From contig JANWHI010000126.1 in the NCBI GenBank assembly GCA_025450495.1, positions 1 through 8,250 on the forward strand: a stretch of 8,250 nt of DNA, read 5' to 3'. Positions 1-5,659 of the stretch are shown in pieces. This DNA is from Candidatus Dormiibacter sp. GTDB lineage: Bacteria; Chloroflexota; Dormibacteria; UBA8260. Each line of letters opens with the position of its first letter. Positions within the stretch are counted from its first letter, which is position 1. The position numbers and the translations under genes are program-made. The notes beneath the pieces are model-generated. The model was given only the letters and a program-made list of their open reading frames with translations, ran no database searches and was not told the origin of the DNA.

Positions 1-303
1 GCTGAGGCTCGCCGCCGGGGGCTCGATGTCCGTGTGCTCCTCGGCCAGGAGCCGGCGGGTGGTGACGCGGCCACCCTTCGTGAGCGCGGGGTGCCGGCGC
101 GGGTGATGGACCCGGCCCGGTGCACCACCGGCCACACCAAGGGTTTGGTCGTCGACTCCAGTGCCCTGGTGATGTCCGCGAACTGGAGCGCGGCGGGGCT
201 GGGCAGCTCCATCGAGAGCGGCCTGCGCATCGATGATCGCGCCGCGGCCGACTACGTCGCGGCGGCCTTCGAGCGCGACTGGCACGTCTCGAACCCACCG
301 TGA
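1..303 (+). CDS. Phospholipase D-family protein, C-terminal fragment
   Basis: The reading frame is open from base 1 to a TGA at 301-303, so the gene starts upstream of the window and only about 100 residues are visible. The fragment carries one HKD motif: H45, K47 and D52 in GHTKGLVVD, followed by the family's downstream Asn (N61, in SANWSAAG) and an acidic residue in SIESGL. It opens with RRRGLDVRVLL, the usual beta-strand ahead of the second HKD motif. Known family members hydrolyse or transfer phosphodiester bonds and include cardiolipin synthases, phospholipases and nucleases; two HKD motifs form one active site. The expected first motif is outside the window, so the substrate cannot be told. 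Lon follows after 39 nt but appears to have its own promoter. The family call is firm; the exact function is open. Confidence 0.8.
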   Translation, partial: AEARRRGLDVRVLLGQEPAGGDAATLRERGVPARVMDPARCTTGHTKGLVVDSSALVMSANWSAAGLGSSIESGLRIDDRAAADYVAAAFERDWHVSNPP

Positions 304-330
304 GCGTCGGTCGATCCGGGAGTCCACGGT

Positions 331-336
331 TATGCT
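331..336 (+). promoter_or_regulatory. -10 box of a leaderless lon promoter
   Basis: TATGCT fits TANNNT and lies 6 nt (CGTCCG) before the lon ATG, so transcription would begin at or next to the A of the start codon. No Shine-Dalgarno sequence precedes the ATG. No convincing -35 hexamer is seen. Leaderless transcripts with this geometry are common in Actinomycetota; the assignment here is inference from spacing. Confidence 0.55.
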
Positions 337-342
337 CGTCCG

Positions 343-2892
343 ATGATCGAGGACGAGCCCACAGACGTGTCGCCGCCCCAGCCGGTGCCCGAGCGGCTCC
401 CGGTGGTCCCGCTCCGCGACAACGTCGTCTTCCCTCACCAGCTGGCGCCGCTCGCGGCCGGCCGGCGGCGCTCGGTGGCCGGGCTGCAGGCCGCCGTCAA
501 CGCCGACGGGCGGGTCATCCTCGCGGTTCAGCGCGACGCGCAACCGGATGACGTCGGCTTCGCAGACCTCCACGAGATCGCCGTCGTCGCCACCGTCGGT
601 GCCCTGCGACTCCTCCCCGGGGCTGGGGCGCATGCCCTGGTCGAGGGCCAGCATCGGGTGCGGCTGGTTTCCTTCGAGGAAGACGGCGAGCACTGGTCGG
701 CGGCGTACGTGGCCATCGACGACACCGACGACACCGGCACCGAGGCCGACGCGCTGGCGGGGAGCGTGCGCCAGCTGTTCGCCGAGTACGTGACCGCGGG
801 AGGCCAGGTCGCCCCCGAGGTGGGCGCGTCGATGGCCAGGGCGGGTGGCCCATCCCGGGTCGCCGATATCGCCTCGGCGGCTCCGGACCTGACCGTGGAG
901 GAACGGGTGGAGCTGCTCCAGACGCTGGACGCGATGGTCCGCCTTCGCCGCCTGGCGCCGCTGCTGGGTCGCCAGGTGGAGGTGGCGTCGATGCGCACTC
1001 GGATCCACGAGGACGTCACCCGCACCATCAACAAGTCGCAGCGTGAGCACATCCTGCGTGAGCAGCTTCGGGCCGTGCGCAAGGAGCTCGCCGAGCTCGA
1101 CGGCGAGGGCGACGACGGCGAGGATCTCACCGCGCGCATCGAGGCCCTGGGGATGCCCCCGGCGGTCCGGGCCCGGGCGCTCAAGGAGGTGTCGCGCCTC
1201 GAACAGATCCCCGGCGCGTCGCCTGAGCTTGGCATGGTGCGCACCTGGGTCGATTGGCTGCTCGACCTTCCGTGGGGCGAGCCGCCGCACCGCGACGTCG
1301 ACATCGACACGGCCGCAGCCATCCTCGACGCCGACCACTACGGCCTCGCCAAGGTGAAGGACCGCATCCTCGAGTGGATGGCGGTGCGCGATCGAGCCCA
1401 GCGCCGCGCCGACGCGACGGCCGCCTCCGCCGCCGAGCGCGCGCCTGACGACGCTGCCGGCGGCGACGCGCACGCTGAGTCGGCAGAGCCGCCGGCGCGC
1501 GACGCGAGCCCGCCGCCGCGGGTCCTGCAGACGCCCATCCTCTGCCTGGTCGGGCCACCCGGAGTCGGCAAGACCTCGCTTGGGCGCAGCATCGCGCGGG
1601 CCATGGACCGACGCTTCGTGCGCCTGTCGCTCGGCGGCATCCGCGACGAGGCGGAGATCCGCGGACACCGGCGCACCTACATCGGCGCTCTGCCCGGGCG
1701 GATCATCCAGTCGATGAAGCAGGCGGGCAGTGTCAACCCGGTGATCATGCTGGATGAAATTGACAAGGTTGGCACCGACTTCCGCGGCGACCCGTCCGCG
1801 GCTCTCCTCGAGGTCCTCGACCCCGAGCAGAATCGCGAGTTCAGCGACCACTACCTCGAGGTCCCCTACGACCTCTCGCATGTGCTCTTCATCACCACCG
1901 CCAACATGGTCGAGACGATCGGTCCGGCGCTCCGCGATCGCATGGAGCTGATCCGCATCAGTGGCTACACCGAGGTGGAGAAGCTGGGCATCGCCGAGGG
2001 TCACCTGCTGCCACGTCAGCTCGGCCAGCACGGGCTCGACGGCGGCGAGCTGTCGATCGGCCACGACACGCTGGTGGCCATCCTCCGGGGCTACACGCGC
2101 GAAGCGGGTGTGCGCCAGCTCGACCGCACCATCGCCGAGATCGCGCGCAAGGTGCCCCGCCGCCTGGCGGCAGGGGTGGAGAGCGTCGTGGTCGAACCCG
2201 CCCAGCTCAGCGAGTTCCTGGGGCCGCAGCGCTATGACTACGGGGAGGCACAGGAGGCCGACGAGGTGGGCGCGGTCACCGGGGTTGTGGTCAGCGACGT
2301 CGGCGGTGACATCGTCACCGTGGAGGCGCTCGCCGTGGTGGCCGACCCAGCCCTGTCGCTGACCGGACAGCTCGGCAGCGTCATGGAGGAGTCGGCCAAG
2401 GCCGCGCTCTCGTGGGCCCGGGTCCACGCCGTGGAGTACGGGGCTCCGCGCGACTTCTTCGAGACCCACGCTCTGCACATCCACGTGCCCGCCGGCGCGA
2501 TTCCCAAGGATGGTCCCTCGGCGGGAGTGACCATGGTCACCGCGATGGTCAGCGTCGCCTCCGGACGCAGGGTGCGTCGCGACGTCGCCATGACCGGCGA
2601 GGTGACGCTGCGCGGTCGGGTGCTGCCCATCGGCGGCGTCAAGGACAAGCTGCTGGCTGCCCATCGGTCGGGGTTGACGACCTTCATCCTGCCGCGCAAG
2701 AACCTTCGCGACCTCGACGAGATTCCCCGTGATGTGCTGGAGACCGTCGAGGTGGTGCCCGTCGACAACGTCGGCGAGGTGCTGGCGCGAGCCCTCACCG
2801 ATGCGCCGGCCCAGCGTCGTGAGCGTCGCAGCGCCGGCTTCATGCTGCCCCTGGGCGGTGACGACGGGCAGCCGCCGACCATCACCGCCTGA
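343..2892 (+). CDS. lon: ATP-dependent Lon protease (class LonA)
   Basis: Lon is a cytoplasmic hexameric AAA+ serine protease that unfolds and degrades misfolded and regulatory proteins. Domains in order: LON substrate-binding domain (about residues 15-210, starting LPVVPLRDNVVFP), a coiled-coil linker (about 215-265), the AAA+ module (about 325-580) and the protease domain (about 640-830). Walker A is GPPGVGKT at 404-411; Walker B is VIMLDEID at 467-474. The catalytic dyad is Ser726 (in PKDGPSAG) and Lys769 (in GGVKDKLLAAHRSG), 43 residues apart as in E. coli Lon. At 849 residues it is longer than the usual 780-810. Most of the excess is an Ala/Asp/Pro-rich insertion at about 356-393, just before Walker A. 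The ATG at 343 fits both the N-terminal domain boundary and the -10 box 6 nt upstream. The stop overlaps the next gene's ATG by 1 nt, suggesting cotranscription. Confidence 0.97.
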   Translation: MIEDEPTDVSPPQPVPERLPVVPLRDNVVFPHQLAPLAAGRRRSVAGLQAAVNADGRVILAVQRDAQPDDVGFADLHEIAVVATVGALRLLPGAGAHALVEGQHRVRLVSFEEDGEHWSAAYVAIDDTDDTGTEADALAGSVRQLFAEYVTAGGQVAPEVGASMARAGGPSRVADIASAAPDLTVEERVELLQTLDAMVRLRRLAPLLGRQVEVASMRTRIHEDVTRTINKSQREHILREQLRAVRKELAELDGEGDDGEDLTARIEALGMPPAVRARALKEVSRLEQIPGASPELGMVRTWVDWLLDLPWGEPPHRDVDIDTAAAILDADHYGLAKVKDRILEWMAVRDRAQRRADATAASAAERAPDDAAGGDAHAESAEPPARDASPPPRVLQTPILCLVGPPGVGKTSLGRSIARAMDRRFVRLSLGGIRDEAEIRGHRRTYIGALPGRIIQSMKQAGSVNPVIMLDEIDKVGTDFRGDPSAALLEVLDPEQNREFSDHYLEVPYDLSHVLFITTANMVETIGPALRDRMELIRISGYTEVEKLGIAEGHLLPRQLGQHGLDGGELSIGHDTLVAILRGYTREAGVRQLDRTIAEIARKVPRRLAAGVESVVVEPAQLSEFLGPQRYDYGEAQEADEVGAVTGVVVSDVGGDIVTVEALAVVADPALSLTGQLGSVMEESAKAALSWARVHAVEYGAPRDFFETHALHIHVPAGAIPKDGPSAGVTMVTAMVSVASGRRVRRDVAMTGEVTLRGRVLPIGGVKDKLLAAHRSGLTTFILPRKNLRDLDEIPRDVLETVEVVPVDNVGEVLARALTDAPAQRRERRSAGFMLPLGGDDGQPPTITA

Positions 2893-3545
2893 TGGCCGAA
2901 GCCCTTGGCGAGCTCCTCGACCTGCACGTCGTGGTCGACCCGGCCTATGACCAGAACTGCTACGTGCTGCACCGTCGCGACAGCGATGCCGCGCTCGTCA
3001 TCGATCCGGGGCTGCAGCACCAGGACACCCTCCACCTCCTCGACAGCAAGGCCTGGCGGTGCGAGCGCGTTCTGCTCACCCACGGCCACGGCGACCACGT
3101 CAACGGCGTCCCCGCGATCGTGGCGGCGCACCACTGCCCTGTCGCCCTGCATCCCGACGACCGCGAGCAGCTGGTCAGCGTCCGCTTTCTGCCCGGGATC
3201 CCGGCCGACCTTGCCGACGTGGAGATCGACGAGGACCTCGCCGAGGGCCAGGTGATCGGGTGGCACGGTCTCGACATCGAGGTGCTGCATACCCCCGGGC
3301 ACACGCGCGGCTCGGTGTGCTTCATCGTCGGGCGCGACCTGCTCAGCGGCGACACGCTCTTTCGGCGCGGCGTCGGTCGCGCCGATCTGCCCGGTGGTGA
3401 CTGGCCGCAGCTCCTGGTCAGCATCGAGAGGCATCTCTACACGCTGCCGCCCGCCACGGTTGTACATCCCGGCCACGGCTCCAGCACCACCATCGGTGAG
3501 GAGATGAGCTCAAACCCGTTCGTCGTGCACCCGCGCCACCGCTGA
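2892..3545 (+). CDS. Metallo-beta-lactamase-fold hydrolase (glyoxalase II-like)
   Basis: This 217-residue protein has the complete binuclear metal site of the glyoxalase II-like branch of the MBL superfamily: THGHGDH (H64, H66, D68, H69), H137 in TPGHTRGS, D154 in SGDTLF, and H195 in HPGHG. The N-terminal NCYVL segment and the C-terminal SNPF are also typical. Known relatives hydrolyse thioesters such as hydroxyacylglutathione, or have unassigned substrates (the short YcbL-type proteins). It lacks the long C-terminal substrate-binding domain of true GloB, and actinobacteria generally use mycothiol rather than glutathione, so the natural substrate is uncertain. The protein is probably cytoplasmic, since no signal peptide is seen. 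The ATG shares its A with the lon stop codon, implying translational coupling with lon. Its last 36 bp overlap the 3' end of the opposing Nudix gene. Confidence 0.9.
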   Translation: MAEALGELLDLHVVVDPAYDQNCYVLHRRDSDAALVIDPGLQHQDTLHLLDSKAWRCERVLLTHGHGDHVNGVPAIVAAHHCPVALHPDDREQLVSVRFLPGIPADLADVEIDEDLAEGQVIGWHGLDIEVLHTPGHTRGSVCFIVGRDLLSGDTLFRRGVGRADLPGGDWPQLLVSIERHLYTLPPATVVHPGHGSSTTIGEEMSSNPFVVHPRHR

Positions 3546-4133
3546 CGTTGCGGTGCGGGCGACGGTTGCCGTGATGCGCCCGATCAGCGCAGCGATGATC
3601 GCCGCGGTCACGCCCCAGATGACTTCGCCGCCGACGTCGTAGAAGTGCACCTCGCGGGGCCGCCCCTGGTGAGTGAGGGTTTGCACCGTGTGGGGCCCCT
3701 CGATGAGGCTCTGGAGGTCGACGTGGAAGAGACGGGCAACCTCGAGGTGGTCGGGGCGCAGGTCGATGTCGCGATCGCGCAGGCCGATCACCGGCGTCAG
3801 CCAGTTGTCCGATGTTGCTGTCAGAAATGGCGGCAACAAGCCGATCACCTCGACGGCGTCGGCGGGGATGGCAGCCTCCTCGGCCGCCTCGCGGAGCGCG
3901 GTGGCCACGATGTCCGCGTCGTCGGACTCACTGCCCCCACCGGGGAAGCCGATCTGGCCAGCGTGGTGGCGGAGGTGCGCCGTGCGCTCGATGAAGAGCA
4001 GGGGGAGCCGCGGATCGCGCGTGTCGAAGAGGAGCAGAACGCCCGCGGCTCGGCGGCTCGCCGGCGGCGCCTCGTCGTGCGCGGCGTCGAGCCGGTCGAC
4101 CGTGGCCCGGAGCACGTCCTCGAGGTCGGCCAT
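3510..4133 (-). CDS. Nudix hydrolase, CoA pyrophosphatase (NudL) type
   Basis: The 207-residue protein carries the CoA-pyrophosphatase signature ahead of the Nudix box (LRHHAGQIGFPGG, residues 54-66), then the box itself with LREAAEEAAI at 80-89. This box has Ala where the general Nudix consensus has its first Glu and its Gly, as E. coli NudL does. A later IWGVTAAII stretch (172-180) matches the conserved WGxTAxII end of this subfamily. Known members split coenzyme A or its derivatives into phosphopantetheine and 3',5'-ADP using Mg2+ or Mn2+. The Ala-rich C-terminal tail after residue 185 is variable and overlaps the opposing hydrolase gene. The ATG at 4133 is supported by a TANNNT box exactly 6 nt upstream and the absence of a Shine-Dalgarno site. 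A small helical protein gene lies 39 nt upstream on the same strand. Confidence 0.9.
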   Translation of the reverse strand: MADLEDVLRATVDRLDAAHDEAPPASRRAAGVLLLFDTRDPRLPLLFIERTAHLRHHAGQIGFPGGGSESDDADIVATALREAAEEAAIPADAVEVIGLLPPFLTATSDNWLTPVIGLRDRDIDLRPDHLEVARLFHVDLQSLIEGPHTVQTLTHQGRPREVHFYDVGGEVIWGVTAAIIAALIGRITATVARTATSAVARVHDERV

Positions 4134-4139
4134 GGGATC

Positions 4140-4145
4140 ACTCTA
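4140..4145 (-). promoter_or_regulatory. -10 box of a leaderless Nudix-gene promoter
   Basis: On the minus strand TAGAGT lies 6 nt (GATCCC) before the ATG, the same spacing as the box before lon. No ribosome-binding site precedes the start. GTCACG abuts the box on its upstream side (plus-strand 4146-4151) and matches most of one arm of the palindrome at 4439-4453. The promoter role is inferred from consensus and spacing. Confidence 0.5.
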
Positions 4146-4172
4146 CGTGACACCCGCGGCTGCGCCGGTTGG

Positions 4173-4346
4173 TCAGGCGGCGTGGGGCCTCATCGTGCTG
4201 CGCAGGCTGGCTTCGAGTCGCAGCATGGCGTCGGCGCGACGCACGGCATCCTCGATCACGGTGGCGAGAAGCTGCTGGCGGATGTACCGCCCGGCCGCGT
4301 CGTCCTCCCTGGCGTCGGCCAGGCGCTGCAGTTCTGCGGCTGCCAT
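4173..4346 (-). CDS. Small helical hypothetical protein (57 aa)
   Basis: I do not recognise a family. The ATG at 4346 is preceded by AGGAG with a 5-nt gap (plus-strand 4352-4356), a good Shine-Dalgarno site, and the stop is 39 nt before the Nudix gene on the same strand. The frame stays open further upstream to an ATG at 4496, but that extension is Arg/Ser/Thr-rich and looks non-coding, so I chose the shorter form. The protein is charged and rich in Ala, Arg, Glu, Asp and Leu, with no Cys or Gly-rich loops. From residue 3 to about 50 it could form one or two amphipathic helices (for example AAGRYIRQQLLATVIEDAVR). There is no signal peptide or membrane segment. It may be cotranscribed with the Nudix gene. 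It is probably real, but its function is unknown. Confidence 0.6.
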   Translation of the reverse strand: MAAAELQRLADAREDDAAGRYIRQQLLATVIEDAVRRADAMLRLEASLRSTMRPHAA

Positions 4347-4438
4347 CTCTGCTCCTGCTCCGCTGTGCGGCGTGGCCCGGGATGTGGACCCGGTGCCGTC
4401 GGCCGTGTTGGCAACGTACGCTTGCCGTCGCCGGTCGC

Positions 4439-4453
4439 GGTCACGTCGTGACC
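4439..4453. repeat. Perfect 15-bp palindrome, candidate operator
   Basis: GGTCACG and CGTGACC form 7-bp arms around a single central T. The site lies 37 nt before the zinc-ribbon ATG, in the divergent spacer. It has the size and symmetry of a binding site for a dimeric repressor. No run of T follows and the loop would be too small for a hairpin, so it is not an intrinsic terminator. No regulator gene is seen next to it. Confidence 0.45.
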
Positions 4454-4474
4454 AAGCCTCGGTAAATGTGCGTG

Positions 4475-4482
4475 AAGGAGGT
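4475..4482 (+). promoter_or_regulatory. Strong Shine-Dalgarno site of the zinc-ribbon gene
   Basis: AAGGAGGT is a near-perfect anti-16S match, 8 nt before the ATG at 4491. It fixes the start of the small zinc-ribbon gene and contrasts with lon, the Nudix gene, the esterase and trpD, which have no such site. Confidence 0.8.
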
Positions 4483-4490
4483 CTGAGGCA

Positions 4491-4790
4491 ATGCAACGCG
4501 GCGTCGCATCGGGGGGTCGGGATCAGTCATCGCTGCGACCGTGCCCCCATTGCGCAGGCGTCTTGCGGGCTTCGCACCGCGAGTACGTGGGTGCTGGAAG
4601 CAGCACGACGGTGCTGCGCTGCACGTCCTGTGGACGCACGGTGACCGGCCCCATCCGCAGTGACGCCGGCCGCCGCGCAGCCACCACGGGAAGGTCGCGA
4701 CGCCATCAGCCCGTCGACGAAGGGCCACCAACGAACCCTGTTCTCGACCCCGAGCTGGCGCGCCGGCTCCTCGAGGAGCTCGGTGGCTAG
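4491..4790 (+). CDS. Small zinc-ribbon protein (99 aa)
   Basis: The ATG is fixed by a strong Shine-Dalgarno site. Residues 18-47 contain two CxxC knuckles, CPHC (C18, C21) and CTSC (C44, C47), 22 residues apart. They are separated by a beta-hairpin-like stretch ending VLRCTSCGRT, the usual shape of a four-cysteine zinc ribbon. The middle (about 50-75) is Arg/Gly-rich and probably disordered. The tail, LDPELARRLLEELGG, is a likely amphipathic helix. Proteins of this kind bind nucleic acid or another protein, but I cannot name a family and no partner gene is obvious. It has no signal peptide. The gene stops 1 nt before the end of the opposing esterase gene. It is likely a real coding gene; its function is unknown. 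Confidence 0.75.
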   Translation: MQRGVASGGRDQSSLRPCPHCAGVLRASHREYVGAGSSTTVLRCTSCGRTVTGPIRSDAGRRAATTGRSRRHQPVDEGPPTNPVLDPELARRLLEELGG

Positions 4791-4791
4791 C

Positions 4792-5610
4792 TCACCGGTG
4801 CGCGGGAACGGCCCCGACCGGTGGCCGCGTGGCCAGTGGCGAATGTGAGTCGAACCAGCTCAGGACGGCGGCGTTGATCGGGTCCCGGTCGATGTCGACG
4901 CTCATGCCGTGGCCGCTGCGCGGGAACGAGACTCGGGCCACGTCGGTGCTGCACACTAGTCGTCGTTCGATCTCCACCGCGTTGTCCGGGTGGATGGTGC
5001 GGTCGCGTCCCCCGTGGATGACGAGCACCGGTGCGCGAATCGCCGCCAGCTCATCGCGGACACGGCCGATCAATCGGGTGAACTCGTAGATCGACGACAT
5101 CGGGCGCCGGCCGTGCGAGTACAGTTGGTCGGCGCCGGCCGGGTCGTAGAGGTCGATGTCGTCGCCGGCTTGGTGCCATCGCACCACATGCCGGGCGACC
5201 GGCAGCAGGCGCGCCGCAACCCCGGAGATCCAGACCGCAGCGGCCAGCGTCGCCACCGCGGCAACACGCAGGTCGGTGGCGGCCAGGTGCAGCGCGAGGG
5301 TGCCGCCCATCGACTGGCCGGCGACCATCACCTCGTCGCAGTCGGAGGCCAGGATGTCGAGCTCTCGCTGCGCGGAGGCCATCCAGTCGGTACGGGCGGA
5401 TGCCCCCAGCGCTGCGGGCGTGGTGCCGTGGCCGGCGAGCAGCGGGGCCCGGCAGCGGTAGCCGTTGCGCGCCAGGTGCTCGCCGAGACCGCGCAGCTCC
5501 GGCGGTGTGCCGGCGAACCCATGGAGCAGCAGCACGCCGCGGCGCCCCTCGCCGAGTGTCCACGGTTGCACCACCTCCGGGTCGAAGGGGATGAGAGTGC
5601 GCGCGGCCAT
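4792..5610 (-). CDS. Alpha/beta hydrolase, carboxylesterase / monoacylglycerol lipase-like
   Basis: The 272-residue protein has a complete serine-hydrolase triad: nucleophile Ser100 in GQSMGG, Asp203 in HGGRDRTIH and His234 in SGHGMSVD. HGFAGTP (30-36) supplies the oxyanion hole, and the GHG at 60-62 in LLAGHGTTP is typical of the Est30-type carboxylesterase and monoglyceride lipase group. A lid-like region runs from about 125 to 180. Such enzymes cleave short- to medium-chain carboxylic esters or monoacylglycerols; the exact substrate cannot be read from sequence. No signal peptide is seen, so it is likely cytoplasmic. The last 15 residues (SPLATRPPVGAVPAHR region) lie beyond the fold and look disordered. 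The ATG at 5610 has no Shine-Dalgarno site but has a TATACT box 10 nt upstream. It is transcribed away from trpD. Confidence 0.88.
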   Translation of the reverse strand: MAARTLIPFDPEVVQPWTLGEGRRGVLLLHGFAGTPPELRGLGEHLARNGYRCRAPLLAGHGTTPAALGASARTDWMASAQRELDILASDCDEVMVAGQSMGGTLALHLAATDLRVAAVATLAAAVWISGVAARLLPVARHVVRWHQAGDDIDLYDPAGADQLYSHGRRPMSSIYEFTRLIGRVRDELAAIRAPVLVIHGGRDRTIHPDNAVEIERRLVCSTDVARVSFPRSGHGMSVDIDRDPINAAVLSWFDSHSPLATRPPVGAVPAHR

Positions 5611-5620
5611 GAGCGCGGCG

Positions 5621-5626
5621 AGTATA
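5621..5626 (-). promoter_or_regulatory. -10 box of the esterase promoter
   Basis: TATACT on the minus strand is close to the TATAAT consensus and lies 10 nt before the ATG. Transcription would start about 3-4 nt before the codon, giving an almost leaderless message. It lies 18 nt from the back-to-back box assigned to trpD. No clear -35 hexamer is visible. Confidence 0.55.
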
Positions 5627-5644
5627 TGCCGGGCCCGCGGATGC

Positions 5645-5650
5645 TACCGT
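5645..5650 (+). promoter_or_regulatory. -10 box of the trpD promoter
   Basis: TACCGT fits TANNNT and ends 9 nt before the GTG at 5660, so the message would have a leader of about 2 nt. No Shine-Dalgarno site precedes the GTG. No clear -35 element is seen; the region where it would lie overlaps the esterase -10 box. Confidence 0.45.
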
Positions 5651-5659
5651 CGCGCCCAC

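Larger units (their letters stand above)
4347..4490. promoter_or_regulatory. Divergent intergenic control region
   Basis: These 144 nt separate the small helical protein gene (-) from the zinc-ribbon gene (+). The spacer contains the palindrome at 4439-4453. It also has TANNNT-type candidates on both strands that overlap at GTAC: TACGCT at 4417-4422 (+) and TACGTT at 4418-4413 (-). A weaker candidate is TAAATG at 4463-4468 (+). None has a clear -35 partner, so which one is used cannot be decided from sequence. Confidence 0.4.

Noticed and set aside
1760..1765. Perfect TTGACA -35 hexamer inside lon
   Set aside because: It falls in the Walker B codons (DEIDK), and no -10 box lies at a 16-18 nt spacing downstream.
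2238..3476. Long open frame of 412 codons on the minus strand across the lon/MBL-hydrolase junction
   Set aside because: It lies fully antisense to two genes with intact catalytic motifs. Its translation is low-complexity and shows no family motif, as expected for an open frame in very GC-rich DNA.
3645..4644. Plus-strand frames of about 270 and 320 codons opposite the Nudix gene
   Set aside because: They mirror the Nudix gene and run through the divergent spacer. Neither has a start signal or domain, while the minus strand has a full Nudix signature.
4822..4835. Small hairpin TGGCC-GCGT-GGCCA near the convergent zinc-ribbon and esterase ends
   Set aside because: The stem is only 5 bp and no T-run follows on either strand, so I do not call it a terminator.
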